Source: Chlamydoabsidia padenii (Eukaryota > Mucoromycota > Mucoromycetes > Mucorales > Cunninghamellaceae). From it: 64,000 bases of DNA. The notes below the pieces were generated by a model, which was given only the letters and a program-made list of their open reading frames with translations, was not told the DNA's origin and searched no databases. The stretch covers positions 682,001 through 746,000 of the forward strand of contig JAIWND010000005.1 of the NCBI GenBank assembly GCA_025330725.1, read 5' to 3'. Of the stretch, positions 11,658-23,853 are shown piece by piece; positions within the stretch are counted from its first letter, which is position 1, and every line of letters begins with the position of its first letter. Position numbers and translations under genes: made by a program.

Positions 11658-13406
11658 TTAACAATGCTGATCGAGATGTGATGGTAATAGTTTCGATTTC
11701 AAGTCAGGTCGGATCATCAATTCTTCTTCTGTAAAGTCAAACAAGGCTGGCCAAGGGTATGGTGAGTCATGTGCCGCGACATAGGTGTCTTGATTAGGGA
11801 TGGGTGTTTTCGGTGTCGATGCAATAGAAGACAATGGATCGACAGAGGAGGACGTTGGTGATGAGGCTAGAGACGTAGCAGTCGAGGTCAGAGTGGATGA
11901 TGATCGCAGTTCGTCAAAGAAAGGATGTACCATGGCTTCAATAGCAGTGATACGTTTACTGGGGTCATATTCAAGTAATCGGGCCATCAGATCCAGTGCT
12001 TCATGTGATGTCGATGGTGGGAAGACCTATAGGGCGAGGAAACCAACGAGTTAGTTAGTTTGGTTGACTTTTACTTTTTCTTTTATGTGTATTACCTTCG
12101 AGAGTGGTTTTGCTTCAATCTGAGGCAACCTTTGAGTGGCATAGTTGGGATTCATCTTTGCAATTTGTTGCTTTGTCGGGGTTCCCAGGACTTTGATGAT
12201 TTCCACCAACTGATCAATCGAAGAGGTACCAGGAAAGAGGGGACGACTTGACACCAATTCACCCATGACACAACCAGCCGACCAGATATCCACTGCAGTT
12301 GTATACGTGGTGGCACCAAAGATGAGTTCGGGTGCTCGATAGTACCTTGAGCATATATAGGCCACATTGGATTCCCTTGGGTCAAGTGGTTTTGCGCTAC
12401 AACAATAATGTGGGTGCGTGAGTAAAAAAAAAAAAAAAAAAAATCCACCTATCCATCCATCCTATTCCTTTCCTTTACTTCTTACCTTCCAAAGTCACAT
12501 AGTTTCAGTATACCAGTCCGAGGATCCAAAAGTAAGTTCTGAGGCTTGATATCCCGATGACATATTCCAAGAGTATGAGTGTATGCCAAGGCACGGAAGA
12601 GTTGATACATGTATAATTTGATGATCAAAGAAGACATGGGTTGTCGTTGTTTCGATTTAACATGCTTTCGGCATACGGAATACAAAGTTTCGGGCATATA
12701 ATCCATCACCAGATTGAGGTACATCTTGCTAGTCTTGTCACCAATCTTCTTGGGTCCTTTGGTGACCTTTTTGGATCATACGTTTTTTTTTTTTGTGTGT
12801 GTGTGTTTATTCCAGTGTGGTTGGTGAAGAGGAGGCAAGTATATGTGTGTAATAATAATAAAATGGGTCCCACGTGAGTAGTCTGTATTCTAATAATGGT
12901 TTGTATGTAAGATAATTTACCTTTTCTTCAGACTGATGTCGATAAAAGTAATACCGTAAAACGCAAACGTTAGGATGGTCGAGGGTCAATAGGATGGCAA
13001 GTTCACGATTCTTTAAAGTAACAAAGTATTAAAAAGAGAAAAAGAAGGATGGTACATTAGTTAAAGTCAAGTTTTCATTTTACTAGTTCGGCGTGATTAC
13101 ATGTTTAGTTTACCTTGTAACGATTGTCCTGTAGTACTTCCTTGATGGCCACCACTTCATTGCGCTGGACAAGTTTAGCTTGATAAACTGTACCAAACGT
13201 ACCAGAGCCCACCTTTTCTTGTTTCACATAATCAAGTTCTACAGCTTCACCTGTTCGGACATCCTTCACAGAAGCTCGAATCACCTGGACACCACCTTGA
13301 GATATATCTATAGTTTCAATAACCATTAGTCAACATTCATCTTTTTCTTTTGTCTTCATTCTTACTTACGATTTGGTTTTGGTTGCGTTGATGTTAGTAA
13401 AGACAT
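11658..13406 (-). CDS. Glycogen synthase kinase 3 (shaggy-type Ser/Thr kinase)
   Basis: Phosphorylates primed substrates in carbon, stress and morphogenesis signalling. A short first exon (13406, [12 protein letters not shown]) is spliced to the kinase domain: glycine loop [13 protein letters not shown], catalytic Lys in [19 protein letters not shown], the [12 protein letters not shown] catalytic loop split-free in one exon, DFG across an intron, and the GSK-3 signature [19 protein letters not shown], with the activating Tyr and phosphate-binding Arg. The domain continues through [16 protein letters not shown] and ends at [18 protein letters not shown]. The C-terminal tail has a Ser/Thr-rich insert. 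A small exon coding [20 protein letters not shown] matches the GSK-3 hinge region. The usual small-residue-plus-Arg pattern before LRYYFY is VCV here, a mild oddity. Single complete copy. Confidence 0.95.
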
Positions 13407-15560
13407 TACAAGTTTTTAAGAATGCAGAAGTAAAAAGTCATAAATAAAAAAAAGGGGGATTCAAATAGAAAAGAAGAGAAAGGAGGAAAAAAAAAAAAAA
13501 AAGAAACGCACAGATCAGACGGATTGAATTGGACCAACCTCAAAAGCGGGATTCGAAATTTGCATCACTGAAAACCCCTCACCATGTCAATCGATAAGTT
13601 GGATCCCATGATGAAAAGTCAATCTGTTACATATAGTAAATGCTATTATGCCCTCTATTATTTGTCTTTGAAAGATACTTGATATTATTTCTCAATCCAA
13701 CGATAATATCAAGTGCCTCTCACATATACCAACACATTTAGGAGAGTAGAGTACCACCTCTAATGCGCCTGCCTTGGAGGAAAGGAAACCCCCCCCTATG
13801 ACGCTGAGGAGGGTGGAAGGAGTTGGTATTGTCCCTACACACCTGTTTCTATGAACTTTCTCACCATAGCATATTATATACGTACGACAGGAGGAGATAC
13901 TTGCTCGATACACTTTTCACTGTATAGTGATAATAGTGGTCAGGTATCTAGATCCCCTTTTTTGAAAGTACGGGGCAACGTGGGATACTCCAATCCGCGG
14001 GAATCAATGTGATTCGTCCTGTTGGCGGTGTTTGAAAACATATTTATGCATGTTCTTGTTTCGGGGTGTGAAGCAGAATATAGCTCATTCTCTCATCTTT
14101 CCCTCTCAGTGCGTGCCAGTATTGTTCTAGTAAAGAAATGCAGTATAGCCTGCTGATTCTCATAACATACAGTACTTAATCATACTGTCACGATGTCCAG
14201 ATTTAGAGTGATCTGCTTTTTGGTAGATTGAACACGATAGGTAGCGCTATTTCATCAAGCTCGAGTGGCAATTATGTTGGGTTGATAAACTTATCTTTGA
14301 AGCATAATAAAGTTTCATCACTTTTCGTCCTGAGACTATTTTTTAATTGCATAATGGACACGATTTTCCAAACCCCGACATTTTTCAAACTATACGTTTA
14401 GATAGGCTGAGAGAGATAAACTATGTATGGTTTTCTGTTTTACCCCTAATCAAAAACTTAATTTGAATCTAGAAAGAGTGGCGTTGTCGGTTATGTATCT
14501 TGTTTTCGTCAACTCTCCTGTTGAAATCCAACGGGGGGGGAAGGTACCGATGCTGTTGGCTTTATTGAAGTGTTGGGGTAATGGAGGCGAAGGGTATAGT
14601 TGTTATCATTTTTTTTTTTCATTTCTGATTGAATTATGCTAGTTTGGAGCAAGTTGTATAATTGCATTACAGTATTATCATTATGATCACTTTGGTCGCT
14701 ATGTTTCCAAATTTGAAAGCGGGATTTGAAAATACTTTTTTTTTTTTTTTTTTTTGGACAAAAACCATCCCACGCCCCATTTTTATTTTCACTTCTTTCT
14801 TCCGCAAACTAATCTTCTCCAGTAATTGAATCAACAAACTTCAAAGGTGTATTCAATACCGTTTACGATTGTCAACAACAACAACAACAACAACACTGTT
14901 GGAATAGGTCAGGATACCAATTGACTTTTTGTGCTCTCTCGTCTTCCTTCAAAGTAAGAGGATTAAAAAAGTATAACATTAGAGTGTACAGCATTAATCT
15001 ATTGTTTTTACTTCAAAGATTAGCAAAAGAATGGAGACATCTGTGTCGAAGTATGGACTTGCTTTAAACTGATGGTGGCTACTAAAAGAACAAAAACAAC
15101 AAGTCAACCAATAATCAGGACACACCTACGAAACTGACCACCATTTGATACTTGGTTGAACTCCTTGGACAGACCTACTTTTTAACACCATGACGATCGT
15201 TGACCAATAGAAGGCCATCTATACAACATCACTCTCTTGCCACCCTCTCAATGGGTAAGAAACGAAATCATAAACAGCGAACCAATAGCCAGGAACGACA
15301 TTTGACAGGAACCGGATATAGGATGATTGGGCGGCTCGATTATATTACCAACTCCCCGATCTACCTAAACATGGCTGAATAGGATTGTGCCCATCTCGGC
15401 AAAGCGAAACATCTATAACGACTCTGGCAAGCGAACCAAGCGGGCGGATCAATCTCTCTCTCTCTCTCTTAGACGATATTACTACAACAAACTTTCTTAA
15501 TATCTCACTCGAGGGTAAATAGAATGGAATGGATCTATAACATGGGTTTGGGACTACACC
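13407..15560. other. Gene-poor spacer upstream of GSK-3
   Basis: No protein gene can be supported. It carries GCGGGATTCGAAA (13546-13558, plus), a minus-oriented CAAACCCCGAC (14369-14379), GCGGGATTTGAAA (14719-14731, plus), a T tract at about 14735-14755, a (CAA) microsatellite at about 14875-14894 and a (CT) run at about 15452-15468. Short ORFs at 13692-13913 and 14427-14642 have no domain or splice support. Confidence 0.4.
14719..14731 (+). promoter_or_regulatory. GCGGGATTTGAAA motif, orphan copy
   Basis: Exact copy of the recurrent upstream motif with no recognised gene within 800 bases downstream. It may mark an unannotated promoter. Confidence 0.3.
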
Positions 15561-15567
15561 TTTGGGA

Positions 15568-15795
15568 TATAAATAGACAGAATCAGTTGAAGCTCATTGG
15601 TGACTTTAGTTAACAATCATGCTATTATTGGCACTTAACAAGGTAAGAGAAAAAGACGTAAATAGTATGTTGTTTTAACGTAAAAAGATATCCTTATATA
15701 TTCTAGAAACATTGACCAAATCGATCTGGACCACTCTTGGTGTGTGTAGAATAGAATTTATGCGTTGTGTTTTGAATCTTCTTAATAAATAAAAC
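15568..15795 (+). ncRNA. Possible short spliced non-coding transcript
   Basis: A TATA box (TATAAATAG, 15568-15576) is followed by an intron-like block, donor AAG|GTAAGA at 15643 and acceptor TTCTAG at 15706 (64 bases). AATAAATAAAA follows at 15783-15793, directly before a T tract. The only ORF from the first ATG (15619) is about 10 codons. The arrangement resembles a small polymerase II transcript without a protein, but no expression evidence exists here. Confidence 0.25.
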
Positions 15796-16379
15796 CATCT
15801 TTTTTTTTTTTTTTTTTTTTACTTTGATCTATGGGTGGACTTGGGAAAAGCACACGTGTTGTTTTTCCTTATCGGGCCAAACCCACTAAATGTCGATTGT
15901 CCTGCAAGACCATTTACATAAAAAGGATCAACGTGGGGTTGTGTGTCGTCTTGTATGTATCACAAATGCAGGATGGTGGGATTGGAAGTCTAGAAATTCT
16001 TCATACACATAAAGTCAATCAAATGTATGGAAGCATTGGAAATGAAAGGCATCAGCATGTCTATTCCACATTAGCGAAATAGAATAGTCTTTGGTATCAA
16101 GGTGATACGAGACAAATAAGGTCATGATGATAGGTTCATTTTTTATTTATTTATTTATTGGTTTGGGCTAAAGAAATTATGAATAAAGAGAAACATTACA
16201 ATAAAAGGAGAGATAAAGAGGGGTCAATCGATAGGAGAGTAAATAAAAGAATAGGAGAGAAGATAGAAGGGAGTATTAGATAAGTACTACAACTACTACT
16301 AAAGATAAAAATAAAAAATAAAGAGAGGAGGAGATAATACTACTACATCATGTATACAAAGCATACATTTTTGTTTTTT
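15796..16379. other. Spacer downstream of CotH gene
   Basis: Holds a T tract, a weak plus ORF (15831-16082) without support, a (TTTA) microsatellite at about 16141-16159, and purine-rich AT-rich DNA that is probably the CotH 3' untranslated region. Confidence 0.4.
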
Positions 16380-18515
16380 TTACATCAAATAAGACAAAAG
16401 AGAGGCAACCGAGGCTAAAAGCAAAGCAGAAGGTACCATGATTGTAGCAGTACCTGAAGTGGTATCCTTTGACGAGCTAGGCGATCCAGCAGCTTGTACA
16501 CCATTTGATCCAGACGAAGGTTTAGAAGATGTAGTAGGAGTGTTAGTAGTGGTGCCATTCACAGGAGGACCCAAAGGTTTGTCAGTAATCGTGATCTTGA
16601 ATTCCGTGGCCACAGCTTGAGATTTAGCGACGATCCATTCAATCAAACCCCAAGTAGCACCACCAGTACCAGGCGTGCCTGCCGTTACACCTTCATAAAG
16701 ATTTTGAGTTACTTGTTCGATCTTCCAGTCAAAGTTAATGCCAGGTGATCGTTGTACGATGCTGCGATCCCATTGTAAATCAGGATAGATAAAGTCATGA
16801 TAAGCCAAGACGCGGTTGGTAAGAGTGACATTGTTGAAGAGGACTTGTACGGTATCCTTGAGGTAGGTTTCAAAGGTAGTCTTGGTGGCAGGGTTCTTGA
16901 GCAAGTTGTTGATAAGAGTAGCATTGCCATATCGGTCGGGGAAAGTGGTATAAGAGAGCTTGGCGAATTCCTTTCCTTCGGGTACATCCAAATTGACACC
17001 AAAGGTAGCATCAAAGTCTTGATCCAAAAAGTACCATCTCTTGTCAGTAGGGTCTTGATATGCACCATCGTTAGTTTGTTCCATCCAGTAACCATCCCAG
17101 TGCCCGGCAAGGTATTCGACAACCATAAAGCGAAGGTAGTTGTCCACATCGAATTGTTTGCTGAATTGAGCCACGGCATTGTCATCTTGGAGGTTGAGTT
17201 CACTAAAGGCTTTGCACAAGGCATCCAAACCTTCGTATCCAGTAGGTCCAGCAGGGTTAGGGATGAAGGAGTAGTAGTCACCGGCAGGAGAGTAGGCAAA
17301 GCTAGCACCAGATGCACCATCGTAAAGGGGACCCTTTTCCGCAGGTGGTTTGCCAGCATGGAATCGAGCATTCACATAAGAGTATTGAGTGATATCATCC
17401 AAAAGGTTAAAAGTACCGAAACCTTCACCGTTGATAAAGAGACGCACCATGTTGGCTTCGTTGACATAGGATCCCATGGCTTTCAACACATCGGAGTAGA
17501 GCTTTTCCCGAATTTGAGTAGGATCTTCTTCCATGTGTCGTAGTTTAAAGTAGTTGCGGTTATATAAAGTGTCGGTTCCAGATAGTTGCCATTTCCAACT
17601 TTGCTTAGCATTGTTATGTTTCTTTCCAGCCCCATGAACACCAAAAGAGACATTCTATATGATGTATCAGGTTACAAATATATGCATGTGTGCAGACAAT
17701 GATATATGAATGATGATCAGAATCAATAAAAGGCAATAAGTGTAAATATAAAAATAGAGTTAGTGCTGTTATTCAAATCGACCCGACCGCATCGCGGAGA
17801 TCTTGTTTTTTTTTTTTTTTTGTATCCCAGGCACTTACGTTGAATGTGTGGACACTTTCAGCGTCAATCAATGTAAACTTTACAGATGTGAGATCGGCAG
17901 GGACATTCTTTACAAGGTTATCAATTTGTGCAGGATCACCATTGATAAAGACACTAGAGATGTAGTTAGAGTCAAAAAGAGGAGTAGCATCACCACCTCG
18001 AGTCCATTGAGGCTAAATATAATAATAACGATGATGATGATATTAAGTAAAAAAAGGAGATTTGATTCATCAATTTCTTGTTTCATATTCCTTACGTTTG
18101 TTTTAATAGGCCATGGAAGTTGGGGAATATTAGCATAAGTAACAGGACGGTTGTAAAAGTCGTTTCGAGTAGCTGTACGACCTTGCTCCAAAGAGCGATC
18201 AAAGGCTTCTGCTTGACCACCGACCACATACTATACCAAATATATATAAATACAGTGTAAAAAAAAAAAAAAAAAAGTTAGTTCATTCAACAGGCCATGT
18301 TCAAGGCTTACCTTGTATTTAGCATTATCAGGTGCATCCAATTGACCAGAGAAATAAGGAATGTCTGCGTCTTTAGGATTGAGCTTCGTTTGTTGGCCAT
18401 TAACTGATACTTGTACATCAGTGGCTCCAGGAGCAATCACGTTGAAGGTGACGGTGGCAGCATTTGACATTACTACCATGCAAGCAAACGCTATATAAGT
18501 AAGTGAATGCTTCAT
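16380..18515 (-). CDS. CotH-family kinase-like spore coat/surface protein, GPI-anchored
   Basis: CotH-family proteins are atypical protein kinases; in Mucorales several are GPI-anchored surface proteins and some act as host-cell invasins. Exons 18515-18312, 18230-18096, 18012-17839 and 17654-16380 join in frame, giving about 600 residues. Visible: a signal peptide (MKHSLTYIAFACMVVMSNAA), an N-terminal beta-rich region, a CotH core with VSFGVHGAGKKHN, REKLYSDVLKAMG, VRLFINGEGFGTFNLLDD and WDGYWMEQTNDGAYQDP, and the acidic DQDFDATFG motif expected to bind metal. A Ser/Thr/Gly-rich stalk leads to a hydrophobic C-terminus (IMVPSALLLASVASLLSYLM) that fits a GPI-attachment signal. The MEQTNDGA block lies where the Mucorales family motif occurs. 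Reading frame intact. No claim on pathogenicity can be made from one paralogue. Confidence 0.9.
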
Positions 18516-19475
18516 GTTGTATATTATGATAGAATTAAAATGACAGTGAGGGTAAAAGTATAAAAAATAGTAGGAAGGATATCAAGACGAAGAAGAAAAA
18601 AAGAAAGAAAGAGAGAGAGAGTGTGTGAAAAAGGTGAAAAAGGAGAGTTTATATTCACTGATTGTCGGGATGTGAAAAATAAAATCCCAATCTTGATTGG
18701 ATAGGAACCCAGGGATTGCTGGAGAGTAAAACCTGCCGAAAATGGAACGAGGATCAACGATAATGAGAGGTGAATGATATTTTTAGATACACTATTTCAA
18801 AAACGAATTATGGATGGAGGAGAAGATTGACCATGTAACCAACCAGGAAAAAAAAAAAGATTTGGCTACACAACCAAGCGACACCAGTTGCCATCACGTG
18901 CAGCATAGAGTCAAAAGAGGCACCATTGTTTTTGGAAAGAAAAAAAACAAACAACGACAAAGTGCCTTATCCCCTCATTTTCTGTGCGTGCGAATATAGT
19001 TTTCTCATCCGCATGCAGGAGTTTCATTAGTGGGTTATAACTCCTTTTCAATTCTCTATTTGTATGATTGAAAAGAGACGTTTTTGCCTAGTTCATGTAG
19101 AAATCATCCAATCTTTTTGCAAGTCGGTCATTCCTCTTCTTCTTCTCATTCCATTTTAGCATTGCCCATTCAAAAAGTAATCAAATATAAAGTAAATGAT
19201 GGTGATACAGTCCACACGATAGTTCTAAAAAAGGTTTTCGCCTCCTTCTCCGCTTGACAAGACCATCACCCCTCCTTTTATCATTGTTGCAGGTATTTAA
19301 CATTCCGACACTAGAGCGGGTGTTTAATGGGGTTATTCTTTTTTCTTTCTTTTTGCTTTCCCGCCTGATGTTCCTTCTCTCTTTCTCTCTCCTTCTTCAT
19401 TCTTCAACTGTCAATTCCTCCCCCTTCACCCCTTTCTCCTCTTGCTCCTTAATTCTATTCTCCCTTTTTAAAAAC
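18516..19475. promoter_or_regulatory. Divergent promoter region, CotH (-) and SGF29 (+)
   Basis: About 960 bases between divergent starts. Contains a CACGTG E-box at about 18895-18900, a motif-like TCGGGATGTGAAAAA (18665-18679) and GCGGGTGTTTAA (19316-19327), the latter about 150 bases before the SGF29 start. Pyrimidine-rich DNA immediately precedes SGF29. Confidence 0.4.
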
Positions 19476-20515
19476 ATGGATCGTAAATCTCGTACTTCAC
19501 GCTCGGCATCTTTAGAAGAATCAAACGAAGAAGCAAGTCTTTGGAAGGAAATATGTACCTCTTTGGTGAAACTCGAAAGCATTCAACGTGAAGCAGGAAA
19601 CGTCATTGCAAATATCAACAAAACGGCACAAACTTCTCGTTTAATTGATAACGGTAAGTATTAACTGAAACATTCATGTTTGACTGACAGGTAAATACTT
19701 TTCTCCTTTTACAACTGATAATTAACCCCTCCTCCTCTCCTTTTTTTTTTTTTTTTTTTGTGTGTAGGTATCCCTTCTAGTTTATACCAACGACTGAAGG
19801 ATTGTTACCGGGATGGAATCACTTTATCCTCTAGTGAAATCAAGTAAGTCTAAACTTGAATAGTAAACTAGTCAACTATGCAACTGATAATTTGTGTTTC
19901 ATATTGTTGTCTTTAGGACCATCAATGATATCATCGAAAAGGTATCTGTTCTGATTGCGCTTAGGGATGCATCGGAATACAATGGTAAATAATAATAAAA
20001 AATAATGATTAAACAACGCAGGATGATGTTCTAATATGCTTTTATTACTAGGGATTGATGGGAAACGGAAGAAAAGGAAACATGATTCTATAGACGACAG
20101 ATCCACTACCTCCACAGCAACAACAACAACATTCTCAATAGCACCAAGTAATAAAAAAGGAAAAACGTAAGTCAAATAAAAAAAAAAAAAAAAAGGATGC
20201 TCATGTCATGTAGGTGTATATCTGCATGAATGAAAAACTGATCGCTCCAAAAACTTGATTTATGCTTAACCTCCCTTAGTCAAATCTTACCTGTTAATAC
20301 TCTGGTAATGTATAAACTGATATCCTACATAAACCATTAATGTATCTCATCGACTCGACATTGGTTAGTAATCTACATTTAATCTTTCTTTCTTTACATA
20401 GGTTGCTGCAAGTCCACTCACTCAAAAGGATACAAGGAACGATGAATGGATTTTGGCTCGAGTACTTCAATTCCACACCGATAAAAACAGGTAAAATACA
20501 AACTAACAAGACACT

Positions 20516-20549
<34 letters not shown>

Positions 20550-21023
20550 TCCTACTATCATTCCTTGTTACTTACATAAACTCTCCCTTTTCTCTGTATG
20601 ACAGGTATCATATTGAAGATGTAGATCGTGACGAATATGGGAACACTCAGTAAGTCAATGACAATGATTTACCAGTCATGTTTATGTTTATTATTTTTAT
20701 TAGAAGGTATATGGTCTCACCAAGGCAAGTGATCCCGATTCCTGATATCACCGATAATCGACTTGAATATCCCTCTGGGCACCACGTCTTGGCATTATAT
20801 CCTGGTACTACTTGTTTTTACAAAGCTACTGTCATGGTACCCCCTAGCAAGGTAATGTATGAATAGAGAGACAGCGGGTAAATCGTAGTAATCCTTTAAC
20901 ATGTTATCTTTATAGAACAAGGATATGAATGCTATTGGAACCTACAAGGTGCAATTCGAAGACGACAATAATGAAATCAAGTATGCCAATCCTAATCATG
21001 TACTGGAAACACCAACGAAATAA
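19476..21023 (+). CDS. SAGA-associated factor 29 (tandem Tudor, H3K4me reader)
   Basis: SGF29 is a SAGA histone-acetyltransferase subunit that reads H3K4 methylation. Eight exons were traced: 19476-19653, 19768-19843, 19917-19984, 20052-20166, 20402-20490, 20605-20649, 20704-20861 and 20916-21023. The N-terminal half is helical (EASLWKEICTSLVKLESIQR; LYQRLKDCYRDGITLSSSE), followed by a basic, Ser/Thr-rich linker. The tandem Tudor region starts around DEWILARVLQFHTDKNRYHIED and contains the SGF29 marks VIPIPD, HHVLALYPGTTCFYKATV and YKVQFEDD, with the aromatic residues expected for the methyl-lysine cage. Convergent with the G-beta gene downstream. Confidence 0.92.
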
Positions 21024-21364
21024 CCCATCTACCTTATTTAACAACAATACAATTCTCGCTGGTCGATGTATATAGTCATAGTTAGGTTATTAAATAGATA
21101 CTACATAGTCAAATCATCATTATTACAATATATAAACAAACAAACAATAAAGGCATTTAACATTAATTATATCATATACACATGCAATGTCCTACAACTG
21201 CATGCACTATACGATGGTTTATTTTATTAACGGTATCATAATCAAGGAAGGGGATGGTGCGATATTTATATATTAAATATATTATAAAAAAAAATATGGA
21301 ATTATCTATTAATTAGTATAAAGAGAGGTGAGGGGGGTAATACGACGCTATATAACGGATGATG
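21024..21364. other. Convergent 3' region, SGF29 / G-beta
   Basis: AT-rich shared 3' untranslated and termination region; no gene is seen. Confidence 0.5.
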
Positions 21365-22678
21365 TCAAGACCAAATCTACATAAACACAAATGCATTAAC
21401 ATCACCATCCTATTATTATTGTTACTTACCTTTAGTAGACTATCCCAGCTTCCAGTGCATAATCCTTTTCCATCACTTGATACACCGAGACAAGACACGC
21501 GATTTTCATGAGCCCGAAGCACACCAACCCGTTCAGCCCGCAGAGTATCCCAGACATGACACTGATAATCATCATATCCACCAAACAACAAACGACCCGA
21601 GATCGAAAAGGCTACCGAGGTGATACCACAAAAGATTTGTTCACTGGCAAAGAGATTGAGTTCACGATCCGCCCGTAAATCGAATAACCGACAACTAGCA
21701 TCATCCGAGCCTGTACCCACCGCATTACCATTAGGAAAGAATTGGACCGCGTTCACATCGGATTCATGCCCGCTAAAGGTTTGCACACATTTACCTTCAC
21801 GGATATCCCAAATCTTGGCTGTTGCATCACAAGCGCCAGATACAAAGACATTAGCATTAGATGATATTGATAAACTATTGGTTATATAATTTTTTTAAAA
21901 AAGGTGTATATTATAAAGTGAGTTGATCTTTTTTTTTTTTTTTTTTTTTCCTGTTTTACCTCATCACATCACCTGTATGATCAGCGAATTCCTTGATTTT
22001 GGCATTAGCATCGATATCCCATAGAATACAAGTAGTATCACCACTTGAAGTCAAGATCTGACTGTCACTGAGGAATCGACAACAACTAAGATAACCCGCA
22101 TGAGCAATCAATTCCCGAGCTGGTTTAGAGCCGTCAACATTGTTGTTGGTTTGATATTGATAGTTACTGGTACTGTTGAGACGGAAGATCGAGCACATGT
22201 TGTCCAAACCACCCGAGGCAACAAAGTTCCCAGAAGGAGAGTAGGCACACGTCATTACCCAAGAGGATCGTAGTGAGATGGCAAATATCTTGTTGGTTGT
22301 ATAAGCATCCCACACCAATAGTTTCCCATCTTGTGAAGCAGAAACCAAGTGGCGTCGGTCATTCGCCCAGCTCATCGCATAAATCTTTGCCAGATGCCCT
22401 TTTAGTGTACGCCGCACCTTGATCGTTAGCTTTGGAATTGCCTCCACCTGTTGTGCCGCTTGAGTCACTATGTATACATGATATATATATAAAAAAAGAG
22501 TGAGTGGATACATTTTCTTGGTTGTTCTTTCTTCTTCTTCTTCTTCTTCTTCTTCTTCTTGTTTACATGTTGTGTCTGCTAGAGCTTCCTTCTTTTGTTT
22601 GATCCGTTCTTTGAGTGATTCAGCTTCCTGTCGGGCGGCTGCAATACGATCGGCAATATTATCATCGTTTCGGTTCAT
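21365..22678 (-). CDS. Heterotrimeric G-protein beta subunit
   Basis: Pairs with G-gamma to relay receptor signals. The first exon encodes the N-terminal coiled coil ([20 protein letters not shown]). A second large exon carries [19 protein letters not shown] and the first blades of a seven-bladed WD40 propeller, with repeats such as [36 protein letters not shown] and [16 protein letters not shown]. The last repeat is completed by a tiny terminal exon (about 12 coding bases ending at 21365) that supplies Ile-Trp-Ser-stop after GSWDSLLK; without it the seventh blade would lack its Trp. Intron 1 holds a (TTC) microsatellite. Length is the usual 340-350 residues. Confidence 0.95.
22527..22560. 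repeat. (TTC)n microsatellite in G-beta intron 1
   Basis: About eleven TTC units on the plus strand (GAA on the transcript), located inside the first intron. Confidence 0.9.
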
Positions 22679-22895
22679 GGTATTGGTTTCAAGTTAAACA
22701 AGTTGATATATACAGTGATAATAAAAAAGATAAATGTAAGTGGATGAATGAGGTGAGTAATGAATGACAAGTGGTTGTTATTTTTGGTGATGGAAAAACA
22801 AGGTGTAGTGACAATATGGATTGATGGATGAATGGATAGAAAGAAAAGAGAAAGAAGGAAATTTTCAGTGGGAATAAAATAACCGCGTTTTTTCG

Positions 22896-22908
22896 TTTAA
22901 ACCCCCGC
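22896..22908 (-). promoter_or_regulatory. GCGGGGGTTTAAA motif upstream of G-beta
   Basis: Minus-oriented variant of the recurrent upstream motif, about 218 bases before the G-beta start codon. Confidence 0.3.
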
Positions 22909-23174
22909 AAGCATGATTTTTATTTTTTCTCTTTATGGGCGCCATGAGCGCGATGTGAATATCTTTTTTTTTTTGGGGGGGGGAGTTATATGAATCAGAC
23001 AATGTTTCCTTTTTCCCCTTTCTTCTTTCTTCTTTATTCCATTCGAACAAAAATCAACTTTTACTTGATACACCTAAGCTGCTATACAAGTTTACAAAAG
23101 TAGATGGCGCCATTGGTAAGGTAAAACCACGAACTTGACAAAACTTGTACTCTGTTTGTTTTTTGACATGTCTT

Positions 23175-23214
<40 letters not shown>

Positions 23215-23264
23215 ATAAACCGTTGTTTGCCCCAACTATACAGTAACTGCCAAGTGAAACCATC
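22909..23264. other. Spacer before possible micro-gene
   Basis: Contains a G run (about 22974-22983) and a T tract of about 35 bases (23179-23213). Frames crossing it are poly-Lys artefacts. Confidence 0.4.
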
Positions 23265-23528
23265 ATGGGTCAAGGTAAACGAGTCATGTTTGTTTTGGAA
23301 TAATATATGGTATTGGGTGTAAGTAAATACGACAAATGATGTTTAGCATACTAACTTGAAATAGGGAAAATGACTCGGCGGGAAAAGGTAGATGCCAGTA
23401 ATCGTATAGGTAAGAAGGGGAGGGATTGCATGATGATATAGCTAACTTTTAGATAATGATCAGTTCATTATAGACGGGCTTTACTAGGAAGTAACAAGAT
23501 ACTTTTACTTTGGGATCTAGGAATTTGA
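23265..23528 (+). CDS. Possible spliced micro-gene, about 40 residues
   Basis: A ten-base first exon (ATG GGT CAA G, 23265-23274) ends at GTAAAC. It joins in frame to 23365-23409, with acceptor ATAG preceded by a perfect ACTAAC branch point, which reads MTRREKVDASNRI and ends at GTAAGA. A third exon after the CAG at 23461-23463, 18 bases past a GCTAAC branch point, would read VHYRRALLGSNKILLLWDLG and stop. Nearer or farther acceptors give a still shorter end. The peptide begins with Met-Gly and is basic then hydrophobic. I do not recognise it. Splice signals are good, so transcription is plausible, but coding status is open. Confidence 0.35.
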
Positions 23529-23816
23529 TCGTTACCTATGGAAACAACACATCATCAATCGGGGTCAACTCATACGGAACGGATCGACGACAAAGAGGAC
23601 CCACCTTCTCCCTCGATAAGTCAATTGGATAGTCATAGCTTATATAATAGTCCTTCCAGTAGTAGATAGTATATTATGTCAATCAATTAATAAACTGTCT
23701 TTTTATCTTCTCATCTTGTCTACTACTTGTTATAAATAGATTTAGAACAAATCTACTTGTTCCATGATACTCACTGTATCACACGTGCTCTTGGATTTGC
23801 GATTGATTTGGGGAGG

Positions 23817-23853
<37 letters not shown>

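Noticed and set aside
16709..17543. Long antisense and alternative-frame ORFs in the CotH gene
   Set aside because: Shadows of the CotH coding exon; no domain content.
22527..22560. Regular repeats suggesting an array
   Set aside because: Simple trinucleotide microsatellite, as are the GTT, CAA and TA runs; no spacers, so not CRISPR.
23054..23273. Minus-strand ORFs with poly-Lys segments over a T tract
   Set aside because: They arise from homopolymer translation; no composition or splice support.
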